Shown in pieces: positions 28,477 through 38,744 of a stretch of DNA of 44,312 nt (position 1 is the first letter of the stretch; the number at the start of each line of letters is the position of its first letter). A program made the translations under genes and the position numbers. Source of the DNA: Actinomycetes bacterium (lineage in GTDB: Bacteria; Actinomycetota; Acidimicrobiia; Spongiisociales; UBA5794); contig JAMBLJ010000208.1 in NCBI GenBank assembly GCA_023336815.1, positions 1-44,312 on the forward strand, in the 5' to 3' direction. The notes below the pieces were generated by a model. That model did no database searches and was not told where the DNA came from. It worked only from the letters and a program-made list of their open reading frames with translations.

Positions 28477-29133
28477 ATGAACATCCTCATCGATACGGCA
28501 TCTCTGTGGTACTTCCAGTCGAACGCGTACGTTGTCGCGGCGGAAACGGGAGGAGCTGCGGTGGTGGTGGACACACCTCCGGACCCTGCGGGCATCGCAG
28601 CGCTTCTCGCACAACACGATCTGACACCGATCGCAGCGCTCATCACTCATGGACACATCGACCATGTCGGTGGAGCCGACGGAGTCATCGGCCCGACCGT
28701 GACGGGGTATTTGCATCCCGACGATATCGACATGGCACGCCACCCGGGCGAACAGCTACGCGCACTGCTCGGTGAGCAGGTCGACGGTCTGAGTGGGGAT
28801 GTCATCAGATCTTCGTTCTCAGACCTAGCACACGGCCAGCACCTTTCTCTCGCAGGGGTCGCCTTCGACGTTATCCACACCCCGGGGCACACACGGGGCC
28901 ACTGTTGTTTTCACGTTCCCGATGAAGGGGTGCTGTTCTCTGGGGACCATCTCTTCGCCGGTTCCATAGGTCGCACTGATCTCCCTGGAGGGTCGCTCGA
29001 CGCCTTGATGGACTCCATGGCTCACCGGATCCTCCCTCTGCCAGCACAGACAGACGTCCTCCCAGGACACGGCCCCGCCACTACGCTTGCTGCCGAGCGC
29101 GCTTCCAATCCCTTCCTTCAGGAGCTCTCGTGA
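28477..29133 (+). CDS. MBL-fold hydrolase (glyoxalase II-like)
   Basis: THGHIDHVGG metal motif, HTPGHTRGHCCFH, FSGDHLFAGSIGRTDLPGG; ATG at 28477. Confidence 0.92.
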   Translation: MNILIDTASLWYFQSNAYVVAAETGGAAVVVDTPPDPAGIAALLAQHDLTPIAALITHGHIDHVGGADGVIGPTVTGYLHPDDIDMARHPGEQLRALLGEQVDGLSGDVIRSSFSDLAHGQHLSLAGVAFDVIHTPGHTRGHCCFHVPDEGVLFSGDHLFAGSIGRTDLPGGSLDALMDSMAHRILPLPAQTDVLPGHGPATTLAAERASNPFLQELS

Positions 29134-30362
29134 GCATGTTTCGAGCGCCGAAAGGCACCTTCGATGTTCTTCCACCCGAGTCGGGTCAGTGGAGAACGGC
29201 ACACCGCGTGTTCGAAGAACTCGCGGTGCAGTTCGGCTATGGGCTCGCCCTCACCCCACTCTTCGAAGACACGGACGTCTTCTCGCGAGGAGTCGGAGGC
29301 GACACAGAAGTCGTCGAGAAGCAGATGTACACCTTCACAGACAGGGGCGGTAGGTCGGTCACGCTGCGCCCCGAGGCGACAGCCTCCGTAGTGCGCGCAG
29401 CCATCCAATCCGGTGGTGTCAGCACACGGCTGAAAGCATCGTATTGGGGGCCGATGTTCCGATACGAGCGACCCCAGAAGGGGAGATATCGGCAGTTCTA
29501 CCAGGGAGGTGTCGAATATCTCGGTTCATCTTCTCCCGAAGCAGATGTTGAGGTAATCGAATTCGGTTACAGATACCTTGAACGGATGGCCGTACCGGAT
29601 GTAGAGGTCCGTGTGAATACGATCGGTGATACTGCGGATCGGGAGCGATATAGCGATGTCCTCCGAGCGTACTTACATGAGCGATACGATCATCTCTCCT
29701 CCGATGCTCGCAAACGCGTTACAACCAACCCCATGCGAGTTCTCGATTCAAAGGTGGACGCCGATGTGGTTCGTGACGCCCCGACACCAGGTCAGTACCT
29801 CGGCAAAGCGGCAGAAGATCATTTTGCAGCGGTGAGAACCGGGCTGGAATCGCTTGCCATCCCGTACACGGTCGATCCCAAGCTGGTGCGCGGGTTGGAC
29901 TACTACAACCGCACCGTTTGGGAATACGTGCCCCTGTCCTACGACGCCGCACAATCGAGCGTGGGCGGCGGAGGGCGGTACGACGGTCTCTTCGAGTTGC
30001 TTGGAGGTAAACCGACACCTGCAGTTGGGCTTGCAATGGGTGTCGACAGGATCCTCCTAGCCTCCCGTCCTTCGGGAACGTCACTCGAACTCGATGCCTT
30101 CGTCGTTGTTGCAGAGGACACCCTGCGGTCGGAAGCAAGACAGCTGGTGTCCGACCTCAGACGGTCTGGTATTCGTGTCGATATGAATGACGAGCCACGT
30201 TCGGTGAAGGCGCAGTTCAAGGAGTCGGACAGGCGTGGCGCTGCCCACGCCGTCGTTGTCGGTGATGAATGGTCCCATGGTGATGTCACCGTCAAGGATC
30301 TCCGCACGGGCGAACAGAGACAGATACAGGTGAAGGAGATCGAGACATGGCTACGGGCCTGA
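29130..30362 (+). CDS. hisS: Histidyl-tRNA synthetase
   Basis: PKGTFDVLPPES, TLRPEATASVVRA, YWGPMFRYERPQKGRYRQF, VRGLDYYNRTVWEY; GTGA overlap with the MBL gene. Confidence 0.97.
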   Translation: MSMFRAPKGTFDVLPPESGQWRTAHRVFEELAVQFGYGLALTPLFEDTDVFSRGVGGDTEVVEKQMYTFTDRGGRSVTLRPEATASVVRAAIQSGGVSTRLKASYWGPMFRYERPQKGRYRQFYQGGVEYLGSSSPEADVEVIEFGYRYLERMAVPDVEVRVNTIGDTADRERYSDVLRAYLHERYDHLSSDARKRVTTNPMRVLDSKVDADVVRDAPTPGQYLGKAAEDHFAAVRTGLESLAIPYTVDPKLVRGLDYYNRTVWEYVPLSYDAAQSSVGGGGRYDGLFELLGGKPTPAVGLAMGVDRILLASRPSGTSLELDAFVVVAEDTLRSEARQLVSDLRRSGIRVDMNDEPRSVKAQFKESDRRGAAHAVVVGDEWSHGDVTVKDLRTGEQRQIQVKEIETWLRA

Positions 30363-32143
30363 TGAAGACCATCGGCGCAGGTGAACTGCGTTCAGACCAT
30401 GTGGGGAGTGTGGTCACCCTGGCGGGTTGGATCGCCCGCAGACGCGATCATGGGGGTGTGATCTTCGTAGATATCCGTGACTCGAGCGGGATAGTCCAGG
30501 TTGTTCTCAACCCGGAAGATGCACCGGCGTCTGAAGAGACACTGCACGGCCTCCGCCTCGAATACTGCGTCCAGATCGAGGGCTCGGTGAGACCACGTCC
30601 AGAGGGAACGGTCAATCCAGACCTCCCATCGGGTGCGATCGAAGTCGTCGCTTCGACCATCACCGTCCTCAGCCCAGCCGATGCGCTTCCGTTCCAGCTC
30701 GATGATCGCACCGATGTCGACGAGTCCTTGCGACTGCAGTACCGGTACCTCGATATGCGCCGTTCACGGATGGCAGAGAACCTCAAAGCACGTTCGCAAG
30801 CCATTCGAGCGATGCGACGAGTTATGGATGACCAGGGATTCCTCGAAGTTGAGACGCCAACGCTCATCGCTTCGACACCTGAAGGAGCGCGCGACATGCT
30901 CGTGCCGTCCCGTTTGAGGGAAGGTAACTTCTACGCTCTGCCACAGTCCCCCCAGCTCTTCAAGCAACTCCTGATGATCGGTGGCGTCGAGCGCTACTAC
31001 CAGGTGGCGAAGTGCTACAGGGACGAGGACTTTCGTGCTGATCGCCAGATCGAGTTCACACAACTGGACTTCGAAGGTTCATTCTGGGGTCAGGATGATG
31101 TTCTCGCTGTGCTCGAAGAGGTTGCAGCTCGTGTTGTCGCTGATCTTCGGGATGCACCGATCGAGCTTCCCATCCAGCGACTCACCTACGCGGACGCTAT
31201 GGCGAGGTTCGGGTCGGACAAGCCAGATCTGCGATTCGACATGGAGCTCATCGACATCTCAGCCGTCTTCGCATCTACAGAGTTCAAGGCCTTCGCCGGT
31301 GTACTCGGTGAAGGTGGTTCCGTGCAGGCGATCAACGCTGGGAACCTGGCGCTCGCACGTTCGGGACTCGATGCCCAGGTCGCCAGAGCGCAAGAGCTCG
31401 GGGCGAAGGGGTTGGTGTGGATGGTGGTCGAGGACGACGGTGGCCTTCGGTCACCGGTCGCGAAATTCCTGTCGGATTCAGAGAAGGCAGCGTTGATCGA
31501 CGCCTGCGATGGACAGCCGGGTGACACGTTGTTGATCATCGCCGATCGTACCAAGACCGTTCGCAACATCCTCGGCCAGCTGCGACTCGACCACGGGCAA
31601 CCCGAGGGTCACGAGGAGCTCGCCTTTGCGTTCGTAACAGACTTTCCCGTGTTCGACGTCGATGATGACGGCAACCTCTCTCCGGCTCACCACCCGTTCA
31701 CCGCTCCTGCGGACATCGACGAGATGGTCACGTCGCCCGAGACGGCGATCTCACGATCCTACGACCTCGTCCTCAACGGGTCAGAACTCGGATCAGGAAG
31801 CGTGAGGATCCACGATCCCATCATCCAGGCGAAGGTCTTTGAGGTGATGAACATCTCCAGTGAGGTCGCCGAAGAACGATTCGGCTGGTTTCTCGAGGCA
31901 TTACGGTATGGCACGCCGCCACACGCTGGCTTCGCCATCGGGATCGACAGGTTCGTCAGCATCCTTCGCGGAGAACCGAACATCAGGGAGATCATCCCGT
32001 TCCCGAAGACCCAGACGGGAGCGGATCCGCTGACCGGTTCTCCGAGCAAGGTTGAGGAAGTCCAACTCCAGGAACTCGGGATCCAGATCCGGCCGGAGGT
32101 CCTCGAGGCCTGGGCCTTGCGGGAAGCCGAACAGCAGGACTGA
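30347..32143 (+). CDS. aspS: Aspartyl-tRNA synthetase
   Basis: VTLAGWIARRRDHGGVIFVDIRDSSG, LQYRYLDMRRSRM, FRADRQIEFTQLDFE, GFAIGIDRFVSILRGEPNIREIIPFPKTQTGADPLTGSPS. ATG 30362 is an alternative start. Confidence 0.97.
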   Translation: MATGLMKTIGAGELRSDHVGSVVTLAGWIARRRDHGGVIFVDIRDSSGIVQVVLNPEDAPASEETLHGLRLEYCVQIEGSVRPRPEGTVNPDLPSGAIEVVASTITVLSPADALPFQLDDRTDVDESLRLQYRYLDMRRSRMAENLKARSQAIRAMRRVMDDQGFLEVETPTLIASTPEGARDMLVPSRLREGNFYALPQSPQLFKQLLMIGGVERYYQVAKCYRDEDFRADRQIEFTQLDFEGSFWGQDDVLAVLEEVAARVVADLRDAPIELPIQRLTYADAMARFGSDKPDLRFDMELIDISAVFASTEFKAFAGVLGEGGSVQAINAGNLALARSGLDAQVARAQELGAKGLVWMVVEDDGGLRSPVAKFLSDSEKAALIDACDGQPGDTLLIIADRTKTVRNILGQLRLDHGQPEGHEELAFAFVTDFPVFDVDDDGNLSPAHHPFTAPADIDEMVTSPETAISRSYDLVLNGSELGSGSVRIHDPIIQAKVFEVMNISSEVAEERFGWFLEALRYGTPPHAGFAIGIDRFVSILRGEPNIREIIPFPKTQTGADPLTGSPSKVEEVQLQELGIQIRPEVLEAWALREAEQQD

Positions 32144-33480
32144 TGGCGGACGATGATCTCTTTGCGGTGAATCGTGACGAGATCAAGCGCGCACAGGCAC
32201 CTTTACCGGCGCGTATGCGGCCTCGAACCCTGGATGAAGTAGCCGGTCAGACCCACTTGTTAGGCGAGGGCGCAGCCTTTCGATCGATGGTGGACTCCGG
32301 CAACCTCAGTTCGATGATCCTGTGGGGTCCTCCCGGAACTGGAAAGACAACGCTCGCGAGGCTGATCGCAACAAGTATCGGTGGATCGTTCGAACAACTT
32401 TCCGCAACATCAGCTGGAGTCAAGGATGTCCGAGAGGTACTGGCACGCGCTGACCAACGCCTCGGTGAGGGCAGGGGCAAGACCATCCTGTTTCTCGACG
32501 AGATCCACCGTTTCAACAAGGCCCAGCAGGATGCGCTCTTGCCTGGTGTCGAAGACGGAACTGTGGTCCTGATCGGTGCAACAACCGAGAACCCGTTCTT
32601 TGAGGTCAACTCTCCGCTCATCTCCCGCGCAACGGTGTATCGAACGGAGCCGCTCGCACCTCCGGAGCTCATAAATGTGATGCAGAACGCCCTTGCGGAC
32701 TCCATGCGGGGCCTCGCGAATGTGGAGGCCGACGGTGATGCTCTGGAAGCCCTGGCTGAACGTGTCGGCGGCGATGCGCGCCTTGCACTGAACGCACTCG
32801 ATGTAGCTGCCACGATCGCCACGGGTCGCCACCACCCATCCATCGAGATCGAAGACGTCGAAGAGGCGTTGCAGCGACGCATAATCCGCTATGACCGGGC
32901 TGGAGACAGACACTACGACGTGGTATCTGCATTCATCAAATCGATGCGAGGGAGCGATCCTGATGCCACCGTGTACTGGCTTCACACGATGCTTGAAGCG
33001 GGTGAAGACCCCAGGCTGATCGCTAGACGTATGGTCGTGTTCGCCTCCGAAGACGTGGGACTTGCCGATCCCGGCGCCCTCACCACAGCTGTGGCGGCGT
33101 TCCATGCCCTCGAATTCGTTGGGCTTCCCGAGGCGACCTACAACCTCACCCATGCCGCACTTGCCCTCGCCCTTGCGCCGAAGTCCAATTCGGTGACGGC
33201 GTCGATCGGATCAGCGCGCGATGCCATCGAACACGGTCCTCATGGAGAGGTTCCTGCACACCTGCGCTCCGGTGCAACGGCAGGCGACCGGGAACTTGGC
33301 TTCGGTGTCGGGTACCAATATCCCCATGACGACAAGCGGTCAGTCGTTGCCCAGCAGTACCTCCCCGACGGAGTCGAGGCTGCTGTTCTCTACCACCCGA
33401 AACGGGTCGGCGCCGAGTCGGATCTCGCAGATCGGCTCGCCCGTATCGACGAGATCCTCGGGAAGCCCACACGTTCCTAA
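32143..33480 (+). CDS. rarA: Replication-associated recombination protein A (RarA/MgsA AAA+ ATPase)
   Basis: MRPRTLDEVAGQTHLLGEG, LWGPPGTGKTTLARLIA, FLDEIHRFNKAQQDALLPGVEDGTVVLIGATTENPFFEVNS. Confidence 0.95.
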   Translation: MADDDLFAVNRDEIKRAQAPLPARMRPRTLDEVAGQTHLLGEGAAFRSMVDSGNLSSMILWGPPGTGKTTLARLIATSIGGSFEQLSATSAGVKDVREVLARADQRLGEGRGKTILFLDEIHRFNKAQQDALLPGVEDGTVVLIGATTENPFFEVNSPLISRATVYRTEPLAPPELINVMQNALADSMRGLANVEADGDALEALAERVGGDARLALNALDVAATIATGRHHPSIEIEDVEEALQRRIIRYDRAGDRHYDVVSAFIKSMRGSDPDATVYWLHTMLEAGEDPRLIARRMVVFASEDVGLADPGALTTAVAAFHALEFVGLPEATYNLTHAALALALAPKSNSVTASIGSARDAIEHGPHGEVPAHLRSGATAGDRELGFGVGYQYPHDDKRSVVAQQYLPDGVEAAVLYHPKRVGAESDLADRLARIDEILGKPTRS

Positions 33481-33554
33481 CACCTTGTTCCTGGGGCCAG
33501 GCGGCTTGACGTGTACCCGTCCACTGGGACCAGCGACGGGTTACGATTCCAGGC

Positions 33555-33779
33555 ATGTTCACACGACTTCGCTGGTTCGCATATGGCACAGCAGTAACAC
33601 TCGGCGCAACCGTTCTTGTGGTCACACGGGCCAGATCCATGCGCGAACGTCTCGATGCCGAAGGTGTCACACGTGTCGGGGCGTCGTTTGCGGCTGATGC
33701 GGTGGAATACGCCGGCCGCAAACTCCAACGGTCTGCGATCAAGGCTACACCTGAACCACCCGACTCCCGGGCTGGCTAA
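33555..33779 (+). CDS. Small single-TM protein upstream of alaS
   Basis: 74 aa, MFTRLRWFAYGTAVTLGATVLVVTRARSMRERLD; TACGAT 7 nt upstream of ATG. Position resembles the small membrane proteins upstream of alaS in Streptomyces. Confidence 0.65.
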   Translation: MFTRLRWFAYGTAVTLGATVLVVTRARSMRERLDAEGVTRVGASFAADAVEYAGRKLQRSAIKATPEPPDSRAG

Positions 33780-33790
33780 CCTCGCTCAGC

Positions 33791-36412
33791 ATGCGAACCA
33801 ACGAGATCCGAAGCACGTACCTCGAATTCTTTGAGACCAGGGGACATACGGTCATTCCCTCGGCTTCTCTCATACCCGTCGATCCAACGCTTCTCCTCAA
33901 CGTCGCGGGTATGGTGCCCTTCAAGTCGTACCTCCTCGGTGAAGAGAAGCCACCGACACTCCGCGCGACCTCGAGCCAGAAGTGCATACGTACGGAGGAC
34001 ATCGATATTCTCGGGACAACGGCCCGACACCTGTCCTTCTTCGAGATGCTCGGGAATTTCTCATTCGGTGATTACTTCAAGGAACACGCGATTCCCCTGG
34101 CATACGAATTGATCACCGAAGGTTTCGGACTGGATCCCGACAGACTCTGGTATACAGTGCACGACACGGATGACGAGGCGGCAGAGATTTGGCTCGACGT
34201 CGTAGGTGTACGTCCTGACCGGCTCCAACGCCGCGATCGAGACAATTTCTGGCAGATGGGCGTCGCTGGCCCTGCCGGTCCATCATCCGAGATCTTCTAT
34301 GACAAGGGACCCCAATACGGTCCAGACGGTGGCCCTGTCGTCGACGAGGAACGGTTCATGGAGTTCTGGAACCTCGTGTTCATGCAATACATCCAGGATG
34401 AGCCGTACCACGTGGTCGGCGACCTTCCTGCAAAGTCGATCGACACCGGAATGGGCCTCGAGCGGATGGCGGTGCTGATGCAGGGTGTCGATTCAGCATT
34501 CGATACGGACACGATCAGGGCGATCCTGGCCGTGGGGGAGTCCCAGACGGGTGTTCCGTATGGGACAGCGGAAAAGACCGACATCTCGCTACGCATACTC
34601 GCAGACCACGCTCGGGCGGTCACGTTCTTGATCTCGGATGGCGTTGTTCCATCGAATCAGGGTCGTGGATATATCCTGCGTCGCCTGCTTCGACGTGCGG
34701 TCAGACACGCACACATGCTTGGTGCAACAGAACCCGTTATGGCAGGGCTGATCGGCGCAACGGCTCGCGAAATGGGTGAGGCCTACCCAGCGATAGTTGA
34801 GCGGCAGGACTTCATCACCGAAATGGCCGCCCGTGAGGAGTTCGCATTCGTCAGGAAGCTGGCTTCCGGCGAACAGATGCTTGATGTGGCGCTCGAGGAT
34901 CTTGAAGCGGGTTCACCTGTACCAGGTGCCACCGCGTTCAAGCTCCATGATACGTTCGGCTTTCCCATCGAACTCACGACCGAGATCGCTGGTGAACGCG
35001 GCATCTCCGTAGATCGTGACGCCTTCGATGTCGAGATGACCAAACAAAAGGAACGCGCTCGTGCAGCGTTCACGAGTGAAAGCACCGCAGACGCAGCCGA
35101 GGCGTACCGGCAGGTGCTCCGTGGGATCGATCCAACGGAGTTCGTCGGCTATGAGCACCTGGAGGCGCGCGGCTCTGTGCTTTCGATACTTCGTGAGGGC
35201 GAGGCCATCGAACGTGCGGAGTCCGGTAGCAGTGTCGAGGTGTTCCTTGACGTGTCACCCTTCTACGCCGAATCCGGTGGGCAGGTAGGCGACACCGGAA
35301 CCATCACGACGGAGAGTGGCACGGTGAAGGTGACCGACACCCACCTCGCACTTCCTGGGGTCCATGGCCACAGGGGCAAAGTCACAAGAGGGTACATCCA
35401 GCATGGCCAGGATGCGAAGATGACGATCGATCGCATGCGCAGGGAGACCACGCGCAAGAACCACACCGGTACGCACATCTTGCACTGGGCACTGCGCGAC
35501 GTTCTCGGTGATCATGTACACCAGGCGGGGTCCCTCGTGGCACCCGATCGGCTCCGTTTCGATTTCTCGCACTTTGCTGCCGTCGATACCGAGACATTGC
35601 ATCACGTCGAGAAGGTCACCAATGATCGGATCATCGAGAATGGGGCTGTGACCACCGTCGAAACATCCAAGGACGAAGCCGAGCAGATGGGTGCCATCGC
35701 GTTCTTCGGCGACAAGTACGGGGACCGAGTCAGGGTCGTCCGTACGGGTGATTTTTCGACCGAGTTCTGTGGTGGAACACACGTCCCGAGCACCGGTCAG
35801 GTCGGTCCGCTGGTTCTTGTCAGTGAGGGTTCGGTCGGGAGCAACATCCGACGGGTGGAAGCGCTCACCGGCTCGGCTGGATACGCCTATCTCTCAGGCT
35901 TGCGCGATCAGTTGAACCAGGTGTCGAGCGTCCTCAAGACACAACCGGATCGAGCTGTTGACGCCGCTACGTCACTGAGTGATCGGCTGAAAGCGACTGA
36001 AATGCGTTTGGGCGAGTTCGAAGATCGCGAGCGCGCCGATGCCGCCATCACCATTGTCGAGGACGCAGAGAATCTCAACGGTCGGATTCTGGCCACCGGA
36101 CGTGTCGACGGCGTCGGTGGTGATGGCCTTCGGTCATTGGCCTTTGCAGTGCGAGACCGTATCGCATCCGGTGTTGGCGTTCTCGGGTCTGTGACCGACG
36201 GCAAGGCTGCCGTTGTGGTATTCGTCACAGACGACCTCGTCAGTATGGGACTATCGGCTGGCGATATCGCAGGATCTGCCGCAGGCACCCTCGGCGGCGG
36301 TGGCAGCCGTGATCCGAAACTCGCACAAGCTGGTGGCCCAAACGCTGCTGCCATGGACGAGGCGATTGCCGCGGGCCGATCTGCAGCTCACTCGGCGATG
36401 ACGGACCGGTGA
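33791..36412 (+). CDS. alaS: Alanyl-tRNA synthetase
   Basis: MRTNEIRSTYLEFFETRGHTVIPSASLIP, HTGTHILHWALRDVLG, FCGGTHVPSTGQVG. Confidence 0.97.
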   Translation: MRTNEIRSTYLEFFETRGHTVIPSASLIPVDPTLLLNVAGMVPFKSYLLGEEKPPTLRATSSQKCIRTEDIDILGTTARHLSFFEMLGNFSFGDYFKEHAIPLAYELITEGFGLDPDRLWYTVHDTDDEAAEIWLDVVGVRPDRLQRRDRDNFWQMGVAGPAGPSSEIFYDKGPQYGPDGGPVVDEERFMEFWNLVFMQYIQDEPYHVVGDLPAKSIDTGMGLERMAVLMQGVDSAFDTDTIRAILAVGESQTGVPYGTAEKTDISLRILADHARAVTFLISDGVVPSNQGRGYILRRLLRRAVRHAHMLGATEPVMAGLIGATAREMGEAYPAIVERQDFITEMAAREEFAFVRKLASGEQMLDVALEDLEAGSPVPGATAFKLHDTFGFPIELTTEIAGERGISVDRDAFDVEMTKQKERARAAFTSESTADAAEAYRQVLRGIDPTEFVGYEHLEARGSVLSILREGEAIERAESGSSVEVFLDVSPFYAESGGQVGDTGTITTESGTVKVTDTHLALPGVHGHRGKVTRGYIQHGQDAKMTIDRMRRETTRKNHTGTHILHWALRDVLGDHVHQAGSLVAPDRLRFDFSHFAAVDTETLHHVEKVTNDRIIENGAVTTVETSKDEAEQMGAIAFFGDKYGDRVRVVRTGDFSTEFCGGTHVPSTGQVGPLVLVSEGSVGSNIRRVEALTGSAGYAYLSGLRDQLNQVSSVLKTQPDRAVDAATSLSDRLKATEMRLGEFEDRERADAAITIVEDAENLNGRILATGRVDGVGGDGLRSLAFAVRDRIASGVGVLGSVTDGKAAVVVFVTDDLVSMGLSAGDIAGSAAGTLGGGGSRDPKLAQAGGPNAAAMDEAIAAGRSAAHSAMTDR

Positions 36413-36861
36413 GCTGCAGGATCATCGGCCTCGATCCTGGAGAGCGTCGTATAGGCGTGGCGATAGCGGACCCCACCGGTACCATCGCCTCACCGGATCG
36501 GTATATCGACAGGACCAAGGTAGACCTTGCAGCGACCCTCATCGCACTGTGTGAAGAGTTCGAAGTATCGGTCTTTGTTATCGGGCTGCCCATCGCTCTG
36601 GATGGCAGCGAGGGCCCCTCGGCACACGCCGCGCGGGCCTTCGGATCGCTGGTCAATGAAGCGACAGGCGTAACGGTTGCGTTCCAAGACGAGCGATTCA
36701 CATCGAAGACGGCGGATAGTGCGCTCATCTCGGGTGGCGTGCGTCGGAGAGAACGAAAAGAGAAGCGGGATCAGATCGCAGCAGCGGTGATGCTGCAGAA
36801 CTATCTGGACCGACGGAGACACGATGCAAGATCAGGAAACCAGGGAGATGCCACCAACTGA
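36409..36861 (+). CDS. ruvX: Pre-16S rRNA processing nuclease RuvX/YqgF
   Basis: IIGLDPGERRIGVAIADPTG, VIGLPIALDGSEGPSAHAARAF, FQDERFTSKTADSAL; GTGA overlap with alaS. Confidence 0.93.
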   Translation: MSCRIIGLDPGERRIGVAIADPTGTIASPDRYIDRTKVDLAATLIALCEEFEVSVFVIGLPIALDGSEGPSAHAARAFGSLVNEATGVTVAFQDERFTSKTADSALISGGVRRRERKEKRDQIAAAVMLQNYLDRRRHDARSGNQGDATN

Positions 36862-37918
36862 GCCGCCACGGCGACGACGTTGGTACCTCATCCCTTCGCT
36901 GGTTGTCGTCGGTCTGCTTGCTATGGTCGCACTCGCGCAGGTCGCAGCGAACCTCGTTGCAGGTGATCCGTGGAACGTGGAACCCGGCCAGACCGTCGTT
37001 GTCGCCGTCTCACCTGGCACACCGGCGTCTGTGATCTATCAGTCGCTCCACGACGCTGGAGTCGTCCGTGCGAGCCAGGTGCGCGAAGCCGCCCGCAGTG
37101 CCGGTGTTGAAGACCAGCTCCAGGCAGGCACGTACGCCTTTGTCACAGACATGGACCCGGACGACGTCGTTCGGCAACTTCTCCTGGGTGGCGATGATGT
37201 CGACGGTGCATCATTCACCGTCGTTGAGGGCTGGACGACCAGTCGGATCCTCGACGAGCTCGGGTCACAGACCCAATACACGAGGAGCGATTTCGAGGCT
37301 GTCCTCATGTCCGACACCCTGTCATCCCCGTACCTCCCGGAGGCGACTGCCGACATCACAGCGATCTCCCGATGGGAAGGTCTCCTGTATCCAGCGACCT
37401 ATCCCGTGGGCGGCGATGCAACGCCTCGGAGCATCCTGTCCCAGATGACAACCGAGATGACGATCCGCACTACCGACCTTGTCGGTTGGTCGCGCACCGA
37501 GGAACTTGGAATCACACGTTACGAGGCGTTGATCATCGCCTCGCTGATCGAGCGAGAGGCTGGCACCGATGCCGACCGACCGTTGATCTCGTCGGTCATC
37601 CACAACAGACTCGACGAGGACATGCGCCTCCAGATCGATGCCACGGTGGTGTACGCGCTCGGTGGTGTCAACGGGAGAGTCACCGGCGAGGACCTCAAGA
37701 CCGAGTCACCCTACAACACCTATCTCGTCGATGGATTGCCGCCGACACCGATAGGGACGGTGCGAGACCTCAGTATCGCGGCTGCACTCCGCCCGGCGGA
37801 CACTGACTTTCTCTTCTACGTGCTCGCCGAGAAGGACGGATCACACGCTTTTGCGCGAACCTATGAGGAGCACCAGGGGAACATCGCTGATGCAAAGAAG
37901 GCCGGTGTGTTGCCATGA
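36848..37918 (+). CDS. mltG: Endolytic transglycosylase MltG
   Basis: N-terminal TM, YEALIIASLIEREAG, IQIDATVVYALG, SPYNTYLVDGLPPTPIG. ATG 36824 is an alternative start. Confidence 0.92.
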   Translation: MPPTEPPRRRRWYLIPSLVVVGLLAMVALAQVAANLVAGDPWNVEPGQTVVVAVSPGTPASVIYQSLHDAGVVRASQVREAARSAGVEDQLQAGTYAFVTDMDPDDVVRQLLLGGDDVDGASFTVVEGWTTSRILDELGSQTQYTRSDFEAVLMSDTLSSPYLPEATADITAISRWEGLLYPATYPVGGDATPRSILSQMTTEMTIRTTDLVGWSRTEELGITRYEALIIASLIEREAGTDADRPLISSVIHNRLDEDMRLQIDATVVYALGGVNGRVTGEDLKTESPYNTYLVDGLPPTPIGTVRDLSIAAALRPADTDFLFYVLAEKDGSHAFARTYEEHQGNIADAKKAGVLP

Positions 37919-38697
37919 GGTTCGGGATCATCGGAGACCCGGTGGAGCATTCGATGTCACCGGCGATACACAACGCTGGCTTCGCCGCGCTCGGCATCGA
38001 CGCTGTGTTCGAGTTCGTACCAACGCCAGTAGACCGTTTCGCAGATGCCGAGCGACTCCTACGAGACGGAACGTTCGACGGCGCCAGCATCACGATGCCA
38101 CACAAGGGGAACGCGTTCGCTGCGGTCGACGTCATCGATCCGCTTGCGGAAAGGGCGCGGGCGGTGAACACCATCATCGCTCGTGACGGCGTTCTCACGG
38201 GGTACAACACCGACATCGAGGGCGTACGCTTCGCCACCGAGCAGATCGGACTGCCTACAGGGACACCTGTCTTGCTCCTCGGCTACGGTGGGGCCGCCGC
38301 AGCGGCCCTCGTGAGTACTCCCCGTGGCACACCTATCACAATCTCGGGACGACGTACCGGTGCAGCGGCTCGCCTGGCGAACGAGATCGACGTCCAGGCA
38401 GCTGTTGTCGCTTGGGGCGAGCCGGTGGCTGGAGCCATCGTGGTGAACGCAACACCGCTCGGTATGCACGGGGAGTCTCTCCCTGAAGCTGTGGTCACAG
38501 AAGCGGCAGGACTTTTCGACATGACGTATGGCGATGCCCCTACCGACGCGATCGCTACAGCTGCAGCCCTCGGCATCCCCTATGCCGATGGTCTTGACAT
38601 GCTCGTAGGCCAAGCCGTGTCCGCATTCGAGCTCTTCACCGGTAGGGCGGCGCCCACGAATGTCCTGCGAACCGCAGCGCGGATCCGTCACCGATAG
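37915..38697 (+). CDS. aroE: Shikimate dehydrogenase
   Basis: GIIGDPVEHSMSPAIHNAGF, ITMPHKGNAF, AVNTIIARDGVLTGYNTDIEG, NATPLGM; ATGA overlap with mltG. Confidence 0.95.
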   Translation: MRFGIIGDPVEHSMSPAIHNAGFAALGIDAVFEFVPTPVDRFADAERLLRDGTFDGASITMPHKGNAFAAVDVIDPLAERARAVNTIIARDGVLTGYNTDIEGVRFATEQIGLPTGTPVLLLGYGGAAAAALVSTPRGTPITISGRRTGAAARLANEIDVQAAVVAWGEPVAGAIVVNATPLGMHGESLPEAVVTEAAGLFDMTYGDAPTDAIATAAALGIPYADGLDMLVGQAVSAFELFTGRAAPTNVLRTAARIRHR

Positions 38698-38744
38698 ACA
38701 TCGAGTCGCTCAATCCCCTGGGGAGCGCCCTATGCTCGCCGTCG